DNA of 64,000 nt from Latrodectus hesperus (GCA_037975125.1 CM075862.1:13983125-14047124); one strand, 5' to 3'. Counted from the first letter of the stretch, positions 1 to 17,324 are shown. Notes: a model not told the origin generated them from the sequence alone. Program-made: numbers and translations.

Positions 1-1061
1 TTTGGCCATCATCAACAGATGAAATGGACAATATTACTGAGAGAGCTTTCCTAATACCTTTGATTATGCATATACATCGGTTACGTGCCTAACCAATGTG
101 GATGACACACACCCATTGGTTACACACAACACACATTCTTCAGTTATGTACCTAACTCTATGAACATTTGCTGCATCAACAAAAATACAGATACTTAAAA
201 AAATAATGATAATATAAGCATTTGGAGCGCAATGTGATTAAACACGACAAGAACAAAAATGAAATTACAAGCTCATGTTTGGATTCAGTTAAAATTTTAT
301 TCTGAAGATCTTTTTATAATTCTGAGTAGAAAGCGGCTTCTTTCGGTTCTGTCTTTTATCGAGTCATAAATGCTTTCCAAGACATTTTCTTCAATAAAAG
401 AAAGAAAGAAAATAAATAGATATCTTTGAAATTCGGCAAATCCTATTAATACAGATTATCTCCGGCTCTATGTTTCTTATGTAGGCAATTCTGAAACGGT
501 TCTGTACTAGATTGCAATAGAATTTTTGGGGAAGTGACTTGTGTGCCTTTTCTGATTTGTTTGTTTTTATGTGTTCGTATTGTTATCGGAAATAAAAACA
601 TATTTTAGGCATAAGTCTCTGTAAGGATATGAATGTACTTTAACTCTCTATAAACCCCGCTAAATTTATTTCTTCTTGGGTTAAGTGCCACCATAAAGAG
701 TTGTATAAAAAACTAACTTTACCTTAAAAGTGAATTCAGTTGAAATGTCTTTCATTTCAAAAATTAGTCTATTGTAAAATATGACTTATATTGTACTTAC
801 ATGTATACATAATTTGGGAATCATAAGAAAAGTAATAAGTTTATGGAAATTAAGGCACAAAATCATTGAACCCTGGTTTGTTTGTAGCGATAAACTCAGC
901 TTTTGCACACAAGGACCAATAGAACGAGGACCTGTGATTTAAAGTAGATTATTAACCAATCAAAGTATCCATGTTCACTGTGGGAAAAGAACGTTTTCCG
1001 TCAAACTCCATCAACATGGTATTGTGGGGGAGAAACTAAGAGATAAATAAAAGGAGTTTGA

Positions 1062-1065
<4 letters not shown>
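1..1065. other. AT-rich spacer, no gene seen
   Basis: AT-rich single-copy-looking sequence. I see no long reading frame, RNA gene or recognisable transposon. Confidence 0.5.

Positions 1066-1135
<70 letters not shown>
1066..1135. repeat. (AT)n microsatellite 1
   Basis: Uninterrupted alternating A/T of about 70 bp, seen directly. It is the first of eighteen such arrays in the window. Confidence 0.97.
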
Positions 1136-1141
<6 letters not shown>

Positions 1142-1268
1142 ACTGGCATATATAGAGATTGAGAAAAGATATATATGCGCTTAAAATTCATACTTAAGGA
1201 ACAAAACCTTAGGAATAATAGGAGAAAAACTAAAATTTCTGAATATTAACATTTAATTTACATTCATT

Positions 1269-1565
1269 GCCTGCCGATGGCTGAGTGGTTAGCGTTCCTG
1301 ACTCCTGCGCTGTGGGTCTCGGGTTTGAATCCCGGTTGGGGCATGGATGTCACTTTCTCTCTGTGTTTCTCTGTCCTTTCTTCTGAGATGATGTATGAAT
1401 GCGACCCACCCTATAAACTGTTGTATGGTGATATGGCGTGAGGAATGCTACTCGCCACCATGATTTGGTTCACAGGTGCCCTCTGGATAAAGACAAATGA
1501 GCAGCAGTTTCCGATCTTGTTGTGGCGACGGGTTGGACACCCAGTGCCTGCTGTTATTAAAAAAG
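1269..1565 (+). mobile_element. SINE family A, full-length copy with target-site duplication
   Basis: tRNA-derived SINE. The head carries an A-box-like TGGCTGAGTGG (1278-1288) and a B-box-like GGGTTTGAATCCC (1321-1333), the two internal Pol III promoter boxes of a Ser/Leu-type tRNA. The body (CTCTCTGTGTTTCTCTGTCC onward) is shared with copies near 32.0, 34.1 and 39.3 kb. Flanking direct repeats TTTACATTCATT (1257-1268) and TTTACGTTCATT (1566-1577) differ by one base and look like the target-site duplication, so this copy appears complete. It encodes no protein and would depend on a LINE for mobility. Confidence 0.85.
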
Positions 1566-1577
1566 TTTACGTTCATT

Positions 1578-3224
1578 TTATTAAAAGCTTCAATAAACAC
1601 ATCTAAAACCTTTCAAAATGTCAAATAAAATTGTTAGCAATATTATCATATTTAAATGCACATTTATAATTTTTTTAACGGAATAAATTTGAATAAAGCA
1701 AAATAAGTATTTTGGCAACAAGCATTCTCAGTACTAAAATTTAATATTTTTCTTTTACTTTGAAAATAGTATCCCTGAAATATTTTGGAATAATATAATA
1801 TTATTTATAAATAATATATTAAAAACATTAAACTATTGTTTTAGAAAGAAGTTCAATTTATCTTTACAAAATTTTGCTTGTTTACACTTATGGAATTAAT
1901 GTAGTAGTAAAACTCTTTTCTAATAAAATGCAACAAAATTAAAAAATAATTATTCCAATGTACCTTGGCAAAGTTTTCCAACATAATACTTTTGCTACAT
2001 TAAATAGTACATTTTGTGAATAAACTGAAATAAATAAACCAAACAATAAAATTATGCATTTAAATTGAAAACAATTTAATTGAAATTTTATTTTTAAGAG
2101 AAATAATGTATATATATTTTCCAGCAACACACAGAAAAAATGCAAGTAATTCCATCCATTAATTTAAAAAGTAATTCGAATAATAAAGTATTGAATGACA
2201 AAGTATTCAAAAATTTCATAATACTTAATTTTCATTGCTAGCAGACAAACTATTTTTAGTGATCGAAGCCAGAGATAGAATTTTATTCTTTTAATGCGAG
2301 GAATTACTTCGGAAAAATAAAAGAGTTTGGCAACAAATTCAATTAGTTTCTCCTCCAAGTTGAGTTTGGAGTCGAATTCAACCCTCTTTTGATTGGCATT
2401 TATAGTGCAACTGAACCTTTTCCATGACAACAATTTTCTTACTTCATATTTAAACGTTAACAAAGTTCATTAAATCAAATAAGAATCCATTATCGACAGA
2501 CGAGCAATTATTATAATTCTCAGTATAATTTCATTTTCTTTAGGCATTTTATTATTTAACAAAATGAACACTTTGACTATTTGTAATAATTTATTCTACA
2601 AATAGAACGTTTTTGTAAGTCGTTTTAATGTCTATTGCTTATTTGTGCAGGACTTCCAACAGGGTTGTATTCACGTGTTACAAAGAAGGAAACTTTGTAA
2701 ACTTTAAATAATCGTGATGAAAAATGCGCGAAAATAAAATAAAATGTAACATGCGTCTCTCGTCGTTCAGTAGTGGTGGGGATTAAACCCGACACCTTTC
2801 ACTTCGAAGAGCCCTGTCCTATCACCAGAGTACATAATGAGCATCAAATTCAACACTTTGAATAAATGTTCAGTGCAACTTTCCATGAAAATATATAAAT
2901 ACAAAAAGATAAAAATACTTGCATTGCTTATGTGTGATGCTAAATTGAGCGGATGGCATCAGAGATATTATTACACTCTTTGAATTATATATTTTTATGT
3001 TTCAGTACGTCAAAGTGATTGATTAAAAGTACCCATTGACTTTTGGTTTTTCATTCAAAACTTCGGAATACGGTACCCGCTCTGGGCGTTGATTTTCTAT
3101 TAGTTTGGAACTCAATTTAAAACCTGAAGAAACCTATATAAGTTCTAATTAAATACAGATTTTATTTTACATAAAAAGTGACTATAGACTAAAATAAAAC
3201 TAATTTAGGACAAAGGGAGATAGG
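1578..3224. other. AT-rich spacer with one degraded tRNA-like patch
   Basis: No gene recognised. Minus-strand sequence around 2770-2840 reads like a worn tRNA head, with a B-box-like GGGTTTAATCCCC, and may be a dead SINE. The remainder is featureless AT-rich DNA. Two short hydrophobic frames at 1939-2463 (minus) have no recognisable domain. Confidence 0.4.
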
Positions 3225-3400
3225 TATTTTTTTATGCATGGACATAAGTAGGTGTAGGTACTTGAGAATTTTCCGGGTTTCCTCCCTTGCGATACATGAA
3301 TAAGACCCATTATGAACCTTCAAGCAACTTACAACCTTCAGCTCTAAGCTACGCATTGGCGATATAGATCTAGCATTTATTAAGATTTTTAATATATTTC
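3225..3400 (+). mobile_element. SINE family G body fragment
   Basis: The segment around TTTTCCGGGTTTCCTCC (about 3268-3284) and the sequence after it match the body of the SINE at 24.06-24.36 kb. The tRNA-like head is missing or too diverged to see, so this looks like a fragment. Confidence 0.5.
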
Positions 3401-3402
3401 AT

Positions 3403-3600
3403 GCCGTCCTGCTTGTATGATGATTATGAACTTCGGCTCTCACCGACTGGGCTCGGGTTCGAATCTCAAATAAGGCTTGGCTGTAAACTTGGGAACAAGT
3501 CTAACTTTCTGCCAGCAAAATGGATCCCTGTTTCAAAAGAAAACAGCCCGCCTTCTTATTCCTGTCTAAGTCATCGACAGTAAATGTTTTCTACTTTTGC
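3403..3600 (+). mobile_element. tRNA-headed SINE-like sequence, family unassigned
   Basis: Contains a good B-box-like GGGTTCGAATCTC (about 3452-3464) in a stretch much richer in G+C than its surroundings, ending shortly before a 240-bp (AT)n array. The A-box is poor. The body matches no other copy in the window, so assignment as a SINE rests on the B-box and context only. Confidence 0.4.
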
Positions 3601-3639
3601 TTGTTGTTTTCTTTCTCATGTACGCCACATAGAAACACG

Positions 3640-4930
<1,291 letters not shown>

Positions 4931-4935
4931 CTTTC

Positions 4936-5180
4936 TTTGGCCGCGGTGTCTTAATTGGGCAGAGTGGAAGGTAGTGGGTTGGAATCCCAACCCAATAAGA
5001 GATCTGCCGTGTTCGCTCATGGCGGTTGAAGCACATTAAATGTTTTGGTCTCAATGTCTTCCATGTGAAATGATATCTTTTAGGATGGCAAGCCAAGACG
5101 CTCTTATACTTACTCCGTGCTTTTAAATTACGAAAACTCATTTGAGGCTACGATGGAGCACCCACTGGGTGCCCGATTAT
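4936..5180 (+). mobile_element. SINE family H copy
   Basis: tRNA-like head starting near GGCCGCGGTGTC, with B-box-like GGGTTGGAATCCC (about 4977-4989). The body (GTGTTCGCTCATGGCGGTTG and onward) is collinear with the reverse complement of 30,694-30,936, so the two are copies of one SINE family in opposite orientation. Downstream to about 5245 is GC-richer unassigned sequence. Confidence 0.7.
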
Positions 5181-5245
5181 ATAAGGTGCCTCCACTTCCA
5201 TACCTTGTAGTGCTGGCAGGTGGACATCCTAGTAGCCGGGCATTA

Positions 5246-6104
5246 TACAAAAATTATTTTTTCTTAATTGTTTTCCTTTCAATTTTAGTTAATAGTTTAG
5301 TTAGTATTGTAGTTAAGTAATATAATTTATGCGTAATTTAATCACATAAAATACTCGTTGCATAGACTGGTTCCTTATTCATTATTTACTTACATCTCAT
5401 CTCAAAATGCATCCAATTGTTCTTGCAATTCAATTTTCGTAGTTTAGAAGAAAACCGAAAGTAAAAAAATGGAAATCGAAAAACTCAATAAAAAAAATGA
5501 TCAGCAAATATGTTATTAAAACGAAATTGCATTTCTCATGTAATAATGCAGAAACTGATAACATAAACTTAGATTAAAATAAAATATGAACTGATATAGT
5601 TTAAAATTAAGGACAGACCTTAGGTAGGCTAGAACTTTAATGGAAGGTAGATTAAAACGGAATCATGCTATTTATTGAAGCAACTAGATTGTCTGATTTA
5701 ATAAGGAACGAGGCTATCTATACCAGATATAAAACATATATTATTTCAAGTAATTTGCTAAAGAATCGCAAAAAGTTTATTTTTTACACTTCCATGATGA
5801 ACGAATATTAATATGTAAGATTTATATAAAAATTTCCATATACACTCAACAAATAGGCCTAATCCGGCAGTTTTCGCAAACAAGGGTTTCTAGAAGAAAA
5901 CCTGCATATATTCCTCGAGAAAAACTGCCAAATCGAAACATTTTCTTTGGAAATTAAATGCTGAAGTTCCAATACGTTTTTAATCTCGGAAAACCAAACA
6001 CATAAACACAAAAAAAAACTTAAAAAATAGAAAACTAGCTTATTAATTTACTTAATAAAAGATATTGAAATATTGTTCAAAATCTCTTTCTGAAGAATCG
6101 TCTA
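5246..6104. other. AT-rich spacer, no gene seen
   Basis: Nothing recognised on either strand. Confidence 0.4.
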
Positions 6105-6400
6105 TATTGCAACCGTAATTTCTGTCTTTTAAAAATTATTAAGGATAAATAAAAAATGAAATTTTCAAAAATTTAAATCTTCCTTGCCGATTTAAACTAA
6201 CCGCAAAGTGGATGTTTTGTCATGTTTTTCATTCTGCTTTTTCTGCTGTTCTATTGTCAACTGTTAATGGCTTGAATCCATGGAAAACGCCCTCTCTAAC
6301 AGATGCTTTGCTCCTTACACAAGAAACCGTTTTATTAACAAAATGAACATCGACACTATTCTCAGACATACAAGGGTGAGCTTTGCCTTGTTTGCTGCCA
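6105..6400 (+). repeat. Unclassified interspersed repeat D, copy 1
   Basis: Collinear with 21,483-21,755. Shared blocks include AAAGTGGATGTTTTGTCATG, CTTTTTCTGCTGTTCTAT, GTTAATGGCTT and ATGCTTTGCTCCTT in the same order. No long reading frame, tRNA head or inverted termini were seen, so the class is unknown. Confidence 0.75.
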
Positions 6401-7715
6401 CTCGTAGAATGCGATTGAAAGGCAGGCAGCAAATTCGTCAACAAGTCTAATTGACAACGCCCTCTCATTACGATGTGACATGGATGAAATGTTATCTGAC
6501 GTCATCGATTTTTTAAACCAATGACAATTGTAATAAAGTGGTGTACTTAGAATATCAACGGTGACGAAAGAAACACAATCACTTTATAGTTAAAAAGATA
6601 GATAGAAAAGAAAGGAGACCTTCACACACTTCTCAGTTAGAAAACCTTCAAGTTCACTATCTTTATTTATTAACTTTCCATGTAAAGTGAAATGACTGTT
6701 GGTATGTTTACTTCGCTTCTTATCTGAAATGCATAATATATTTTGAATTTCAGATACAATGTGTTAGCTCAAGTTTGACCTGACCGTCGTAAAAAACTAT
6801 AAGACACTTGGTAATGACGAATTTATGGTTTTTAGTTCAATCCGTGAAGTTTATCTTGAAACAACCACTTAATCTTAAAGAGTCCGGGGCTCGCCTGAAC
6901 GGATATTTTCTTATCTATCATATTGCAACATCTTAATGGCTTATATAATGTCACTTGAGGGTAGTCGCATGGATTGGATTATCTTATCAAATAGGACTTC
7001 ATACCCATTTCCCTGTTAAATGTTGGTTTCAATGTGACAATTAAATGCAAAATTGTATAAGTGTTCCATCAGTTCTTCTTACAGCATATACTTTTGCGAA
7101 AAATATATAACGAAATATAAGCGAATTATTTAGCCCCAATTTTTCCTGGGAAGGCTATGTATTCTAAATATACAAAAGAGAAAATTTTCAAATAATATGT
7201 ATGTTTATTTAGGAACAGAACTCTTTTCTGCTGAGCAATTCGTATGCTATAAGACTAAAGCACCCAGAGTAAAAGTTTGTCTTTTCTCATTGTTTAAGAA
7301 ACAATATGAAGATAATTCATGAGACACAATCAGTAATGTGATCACGACAATATCGAGGACCAAATTGGCAACATCGAACGTGTTCTTATGGTAGGAAAGT
7401 TTGAAGTTGGATTGTCAAATCGAGGCCTCATCTGTATTGTGAAGATATGGTTGTAATAATGAAAGCCGCAAAGAACTTGTTAAGAAAATGAATTCTCTGA
7501 AAGACCAAGGTACAAGATCGAATGATTGTGTACCAGTCCTGAGTTGCTTCTCCGTCATTATTGTCCACCAATAAACATTTTAGCCTCTTTAATGCTACCA
7601 AGGATCCTTCCAATATTTAAAGATACTAGACTGATCTAGGTTACGCCCATATTAATGTTTAGGACATGTAGTAGTCTAGTAGTAGTACTATTAACCTAAA
7701 ACAAATATAATTACT
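6401..7715. other. Spacer with one palindromic CRE-like site
   Basis: No gene recognised. A perfect TGACGTCA palindrome (CREB/ATF consensus) sits at 6497-6504. A 61-codon minus-strand frame at 7428-7613 has no recognisable domain. Confidence 0.35.
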
Positions 7716-7861
7716 GTAGAATTGTCTGGAATGCTGCCTGTAATCCCACAACATCTGTAGAGTTGTCTAGAATGGTGTCTGTAATTTCACAGCATCTGTA
7801 GAGTTGTCTGGAATACTGTCTGTAGTTCTACAACACCTGTAAAGTTGTCTGGAATGGTGTG
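7716..7861 (+). repeat. 41-bp minisatellite, about 3.5 units
   Basis: Units begin at 7716, 7757, 7798 and 7839, an exact 41-base period each time. Each begins GTAGARTTGTCTGGAAT (with small changes) and continues CTGTAATyyCACAACATCT. Units differ by several substitutions but no length change. Confidence 0.9.
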
Positions 7862-9887
7862 ACAGCTGATCATCATGTCTGACAACAAATTGGCAGCACA
7901 TAGTGCTTAACGATAAATCCAGCTGCTGTCTTGAATAAAATGAATACTGCATTTGTTTATAGTAGATTCATGACCAGTAGTTTTAGTCGTGGCAACATGC
8001 AGCCTTTATTCAAGAATGCATCTAATTATCTTGAGTGCAATTTTGGCTGAGCAATGTAAATATGTTGGTTCCATCATTTACCCGGGAGCATTACCCTTTC
8101 TTGCACATCATCCAGTGGTCAGTTTTCAAGAACCAATAGGATGCACATATCTGTAGACTATATCCATAAGATTAATTCTCTTCTTGCCTTCACCAAATCA
8201 TCACCAATCTAAAATAGTCAGGACAATATGCTAGATTCGATACCCCCGAAATATCACAGATCTGGAGAAGCAATATGATGAGCAATGAATATCCGACTGG
8301 ATATTGGAAATCATCATCACTCCTTATATAGACATGCAACAGATCAAGGAATGATTTCACCACATACTAAATTGAAAATTCAGATTGAGTTCCCAGTAAA
8401 TTGGAAAATTCAATGTATGATTGTTCTCTGTGGAAAACTCCTCTTCCCTTGAAACTTTAATTATTTCATTGTTTATAAATGAATTTTACAAATAACTAAC
8501 TTCATGTAAAACCAACCACTCTCTTCTGAGTGCTTCATTTTTTTTTCCATAATAATATAACTTACTAAATCAAAATCTATAAGAAAGCTTCCTTTCAGCT
8601 TGAAGAACTGCAATTGAAGTGACCAACTACACCGAAAATTTATAACATCATAGAGAATGTCACCATATAGCATTATAAAGAATGTCATGTGGTTTTTACC
8701 TGCAAAAGAAATAGTAATTTATCACGCATGAATATAATTTCTCATTACAGACATTGACATCCTGACAAAATTTAAATGTCAGTTATTAGCGTAGTTCATG
8801 TCATTGTAGCATATTTTCCGTTTTCCTGTATAGTGCGCAATGACACGCGCACCATGTCATTGTATAGGCAACTTGTTAATGCATGATGAAAGTCATAATG
8901 ATGTATTTAGAGTAACTTTTACATTAGCAGTATGTTTTTGCTATCAGAGTTTATTGATCATTAGTGAAAATCTTATACCCATCAACTAGAATATATACTA
9001 AAATTCATTTCTATATTATTTTTAAGTTACAAAAAGTCATAATTTATTCAGAAAATAACAGTACTTTATCTCAAGGGAAAGGAAATTTTCACAATCGTAT
9101 GTTTAAAATTATGAATGCTTGAATGATGTATGCTTAGCTGGTGTTGTAACGTAATTCTCAGAATATTACCAATTATGACTTCATAATAAGATCAACTGAG
9201 AATTGTCTCAGCTATGTCATAACTTATTTCGACAAGTACAATACAATAGACGCTCGTGTTAAACACCTCCTAGAGACAGGTAAAATAATTCATGAAACTA
9301 GAAGTTCACAAATTAAAAAAATAAGTGTTGAATCCTCGAACTAATTCTTTTACCAAACTTCACTCTTTATAGATAATGTATTGTTATGAAAAAATGATTT
9401 AAAATGTACTATATCAGAAACACGCTTAATAGAATTCAAAAACAATTATTACTTCTGTTTTACTGATGAAAAAATCAGATGAAATAATTATTTTTTGTCC
9501 AATTTCTACATGTTTAAAAATATTTCTCCATTTTTATATATAATTTAAGAAAGTAACTCACTATTGTTTCTCTCAAAATGTACCTCAATTTTGTTGCCCA
9601 TTCATCCCTTTATTTTGCTGAGAGTCGCAACATAACACTATTTCCTTCTTATTTGAGCAGTATCTGAATCTTTCTATTCACTATTATTTATGTTCTCAAT
9701 CACTTATTCATTCGATAGCTCTTACACACAAATCACAACTAAGTTAGCATTCAAAAAAATACTAAAAGAATATTTCGGGCAGTAGTGGTTTTTTCTTATG
9801 TCGAAGCTCATATTGTAGAATAACACACCTCCATTCAAGTCTTCAGCAATGTCATCGTTTTTTCTCAACTATGGTGGTAATACTTAC
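7862..9887. other. Spacer, no gene seen
   Basis: No convincing coding frame. A short inverted repeat CAATGACA / TGTCATTG surrounds the CG-rich spacer near 8839-8863. A phrase near 8050 reads like part of a LINE reverse transcriptase but does not extend. Confidence 0.35.
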
Positions 9888-10112
9888 ACAGTGGTGCAGA
9901 TGAGAACCAGAATGCACCTTAAGGATAATGGAATTGGAATACTTGCCCATCATCAATGGCTTTGTAATTCTGGGCCACAATCAGATGACGATATCATACC
10001 TGAGCTGGCAGTCCTTTCTCCGAATCCATGCTCCACTAGCAGAAGTAATTTGGATGTCACAGATGAGCGAGGACACGTCCCCATATTACGAATCTCCTGC
10101 AACCCAGTGAAA
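9888..10112. repeat. Repeat F, copy 1
   Basis: Collinear with 10,550-10,762, about 660 bp downstream in the same orientation. Shared blocks include CAATCAGATGACGA against CGGTCAGCTGACGA, TTTGGATGTCACA against TTTGGAGGTCACA, and CTCCTGCAACCCAGTGA against CTCCAGCAACTCAGTGA. Copies are clearly diverged. No intact frame is conserved between them, so this is probably non-coding. Confidence 0.75.
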
Positions 10113-10549
10113 AAGAATAGGGTGGTATGTCGTTTCCTTCTGCCACGTCATTCCAAATATTGATTGACAAGTACATTGCACTTCCAACGTCAATTTCATT
10201 AGGCGTTACCAAGAATCACTTCTTACTTGGCTGGTTAGGTTTTATGGCTCAAGGACCAAAAATGGACATGCTGCGCCAGAATCGCTTCTTGAAAAGCACC
10301 TTGCGATTTTATTCTTGATGCTACTGATTATAATTTTTGCATGGGCTGTAAGACAGGTATTAAATTAAGTGAGAGGTATTCCATACAAATCACGCAAAAA
10401 AATCTATGATTTCAACTTTAGTGATTCCAAGTTGTCTCTAATTTGAAGAATTAATGCTTCTCTCATGAAAAAATTGATCCATGCTTCTCAAGCATAATTT
10501 AAAAAGGTAAAACAAAAATCATACAGAATGAACACAAAGGATTGAGCAT

Positions 10550-10762
10550 AGCAGTGCAGGTGAGGACTGGATTGCATCTTTAGGTTAACGGGTTTTTAAT
10601 ATTCGCCCATCACCGAGTGCCTCGTCATTTGGAACCACGGTCAGCTGACGAGGTCACACACTGCGTTCCACATCCATGCCAGATCATCGGAAGTACTTTG
10701 GAGGTCACATATGGACGTGGACGCGTCCTCAACCCACGAAGCTCCAGCAACTCAGTGAGGGG
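10550..10762. repeat. Repeat F, copy 2
   Basis: Second member of the pair described at 9888-10112. It is more GC-rich, including several CpG, than its partner, suggesting it is younger or less mutated. Confidence 0.75.
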
Positions 10763-13446
10763 GTGTACGTGGTCACTCTCGCAACCACTGCTCGCTTCAA
10801 ATGCGGCTTCATTTTACTGATCTTAACGGAAAGCGGCGTGAAGCTACTGGGCAAACGATTGAGACAAGAAACGCGTACGCAAAATTTTTTTTTCAAATTT
10901 TTTATTTGTGAATGAGAATTAAAATCATCATTATGGAACCTTGTTCAAGACCAGACACTAGTTTGTAAAATCGTGGGTGTTCGTAAGTTTGAAGTTAACT
11001 TCTGTATTTCAAAGATTGCCAAGTTCAATTCACATTTTTTATATAATAAATTTTTCATAATGGATATTTTACATTATATGTTTTAGTGCATTAAAAGATG
11101 GTCGAAATCATTTCAAAACTCTTAGTGATTTAAACCTATTTAAGTTAAGATATACATGTGAAAAATGAAAAATCACCGAGAAATACTAATTGTATTTTTT
11201 AATTTACTTTCTCCTATACTCTCTTGATCATTTATATATATAAGTTCGGCAACGCATGTAAAGCTTTTCGCATTACTAATTTTTTTTCTTGCCGCGGACG
11301 GCCCCTTTTAAAATCTCCCTCATCCCGTTTCTCATTTATTCAAGCGTGTATTGGCCATGCTGACTCAGTCCTCCTAATTCGATTTCTTTACTTATCTAGC
11401 GACTCTCCTGCACAAATTCAAACAAACCTATAATGCAATAACGAATAAAAGAATGGAAGGAAAACCCTTTCCGATTCGGATGTTCCAAGCAGCAATATTC
11501 TTTTTTTTTCACTCTAAAGCCAACACAACTCTTCGATATGATCAATCAGCTCGACTGCCTGTAAAGAAAATTCCTTCTCCTCTGTTCTTCAGTTTTTCGA
11601 AAATAAAGTAAAGAAAATATATATAAAGCACATCAAAGAGTTTTCTTTCTTTATTCAGCTTACCTTTCTATCTGAAGCTCCAGATGTCGCTGCAGGCATC
11701 AGAATTTTTGTTGAAAGCTATTGTATTTCGCTTCTGTTAAATTTTGTTCATATTTTTAATCCCATGTTCTTATAATAGTTGGGAAAAAATTATTTTTAAA
11801 TGTGTTCATTTATTTATTTATTTACATTTTTTTAAACCCGAAAAAGTAAATTGGTTCTGCAAGCGACTTTTTATGCCAATAGTAAGAATGGAAATTCAAT
11901 GCGAATAAATTTAAATTGACTGTAAAATAGCATTCATGTTATTGTGAAATGCCATTGTTGAATTGCTTCGCTCTTTTTGACGTGTTCTTTTCATTTATTT
12001 TTTGGATGTAGAACACTTTATCTTCTGCTTTTAGCATTCTTATTTTGAAAGCAAAAAAAATTCAACTTATATATTGCTGTGAAATTTTTTATATTAGTAA
12101 TAAACTTCAAGCATTTTTCATATTTTCAGTTCAATTCGAAACTTATAATAGCATCTAACACAAAATTTACAGTACTAAGAAAGATACATATAAACTTCGA
12201 TATAATTAATTTCGCTGTTACAATGCTATCATTCCTAATAATTTATTTTTACTTCATAGTTGGACAGTTTTTGGAATGCCTATTAAGTATGCCTTACAAT
12301 TCTGGTGATTTCTCATTCATGTTTTTATTAAATTTTAATATTATTTTCCTTTTAATTTCTTTTTTTAATCATAATAATTACCTATATTCCAAAATAATCA
12401 TAAAATTATTGAAAAGTTTTCCTGTTTTTTTATAATATTCCTTATATATTATACTAATATTTTCCCATTCTCGTATATTTTGAGGTAAAAACCAGAAGAT
12501 TTCCAAGCACTCACAACGACAGGTATTCCTTAATATACAAAATTGGGAAGTATGTATTCCGTTATTATTTTTTCCTAAGCTTTCAAACAAAATATAAAAC
12601 AGCAGTTTGTTAATATTTCTCATTAATATAAATTGCAATCATTCGAAGTAATAAGGAAACACAGACGTAATAAATGTAATTTATATATTTAATATATAAA
12701 TTACAATCCTTAGGACTGCATTATAAAAATAGTTTGAAATTTAGATGTTATTAACATTCCTATAAAAAACCTAATAAAATCAATAACTATTTTCATAGAA
12801 TTGATATGATATTTTAAAATACTTTTCTTTACACGTTGTATTCGTTACTAATTTTGGAATAACAAGATTTTGATTTGCTTCAAAACCATGAGCAAAATAT
12901 TTTAAGAATGATAAATTATTTAATATTTACATAAAGTATAATGGAAATATTTATACTATACATAACATGTATAACAAATTTAAAATTAATTCAAAAACAA
13001 ATTAAAAATTAAATTCAATTTAGCAAATTTAAAATTAATTCAAAAACAAATTAAACCACAATTAAACAAAAAAATTAAAATCAATCTTTAAAATTGAAAA
13101 CATTCAATTGGATCGCATTTTTAATTTATCGCACTTTCTGATACCTTTTTCTACTAATTTCAGTGATAATTTGAATTATGGAATTTCTTTATGCTAAATT
13201 ACCTTAGGTATTCGGGAAGGTGTTGACAAATTGCCTTTAATGTCGTAAAATATTTTTATGATTTTCCATGAACATCTTATAGTATCGGTGCTGTTCTAAG
13301 TCTATGACATAATATACTTTTAGAGATTCATCTTGAAATAATTCAAAACAAAGTAATTTTTATCTGAAATTGAAATAGACAATGGAAATTGCGTATGCAT
13401 TAGATTTTACTACACTTTGCAGTTTTACTTGAAAGTTTCTTCCACA
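10763..13446. other. AT-rich spacer with a small SINE G fragment
   Basis: A 41-bp stretch at 12,482-12,522 on the minus strand matches the SINE G body (TGTGAGTGCTTGGAA). A hydrophobic open frame follows a splice-acceptor-like TATTTTCAG at 12,121-12,129 and runs to a TAA at 12,433-12,435. It has no motif I can assign, though it is reminiscent of a decayed chemoreceptor exon. Nothing else recognised. Confidence 0.35.
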
Positions 13447-13940
13447 AATAAATTAACCCCGTGGCACTACAGTTCATATAGGCTTCATAACAATGCCTCT
13501 TCAAATCTATCTGTCTCGTGCCTTAGTTTTCCAATTTGTTATTTTCAAGTTCTTGAGACCCCTTTTAACCTCATCGATCCCTCTTTTCCTGTGTCTTCCT
13601 TGTTTTTCCTGAGCTTGACACTGACTTCTAAAATATTTTTGCATATCAGTTGTCATTCATTTTCTCCATGTGACGCAGTAATTCGATTATTTTTTTATCT
13701 CATATGGTTTATGATAGCTTTACTTTTAAACAGTTTTTGAATTTATAGTTGTATCATTTCCTCCAAACATCACTCTCTTTAACTGGTTCTCAGAGGACTC
13801 TTAACATCTTCCTCTCCCAGCCTATCAGCATCTTTTCATGGTCTGGAGTCCAAGTCGTTGATCCATAAATATCAGTTTATTTGATGAGAGCATTTCACAC
13901 TAGTCGTCTCGTCTTTCGTCTTAGTCCTTGTTAGTTCCAG
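13447..13940 (-). pseudogene. RTE/CR1-type LINE, 3' end of reverse transcriptase ORF (decayed)
   Basis: Minus-strand reading gives peptides typical of the C-terminal end of RTE/CR1-type endonuclease-reverse transcriptase proteins: IYGSTTWTPDHEKML then GWERKMLRVL, a stop, EPVKE (about 13,880 down to 13,770). Further on comes IDEVKRGLKNLKITNWKTK and a terminal TVVPRG (about 13,590 to 13,450). Several stops and at least one frameshift interrupt it, so it is a fossil. In such elements this part follows the catalytic palm and carries no catalytic residue. The 5' part is absent. Clade assignment is from remembered motif order; a protein search would settle it. Confidence 0.75.
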
Positions 13941-17106
<3,166 letters not shown>

Positions 17107-17206
17107 AAATCATAACATTAAATATATTAAAAAATAATACACAAAAAAAACACCTTCAGGACACACGTCCATTTTCTTCAGAATTCCGCTTCGCTCTGAT
17201 AATGTT

Positions 17207-17300
17207 GACCGACAGAGGGCGCTGTTTTCCTCATCCGTTACAGAAGGCGATGATTTTTGTATCCGTAAAAGAGGGCACTGTTTTTCTCTCATATCTGTTA
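17207..17300 (+). repeat. Three diverged ~30-bp repeats, first with CTCF-like core
   Basis: Three related units follow one another: GAGGGCGCTGTTTTCCTCAT at 17,215, a worn middle unit, and GAGGGCACTGTTTTTCTCTC at 17,271, each followed by a CCGTTACA/TCTGTTACA-like end. CCGACAGAGGGCGCT in the first unit fits the CTCF core consensus at most positions. The same 12-mer CAGAGGGCGCTG recurs at 34,488-34,499. Confidence 0.4.
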
Positions 17301-17324
17301 CAATTCATATTGATTATTCAAATC

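Noticed and set aside
1278..1333. Functional tRNA gene in SINE A heads
   Set aside because: The A and B boxes are present but the head continues into a SINE body and the cloverleaf arms are imperfect, so it is tRNA-derived rather than a tRNA gene.
8040..8330. Possible LINE reverse transcriptase (phrase QCKYVGSII)
   Set aside because: Only about nine residues fit; flanking residues in all frames do not continue the family pattern.
12079..12435. Hydrophobic 118-codon frame, possible chemoreceptor exon
   Set aside because: A splice-acceptor-like TTTTCAG precedes it, but there is no receptor signature motif, no clear donor and no ATG.
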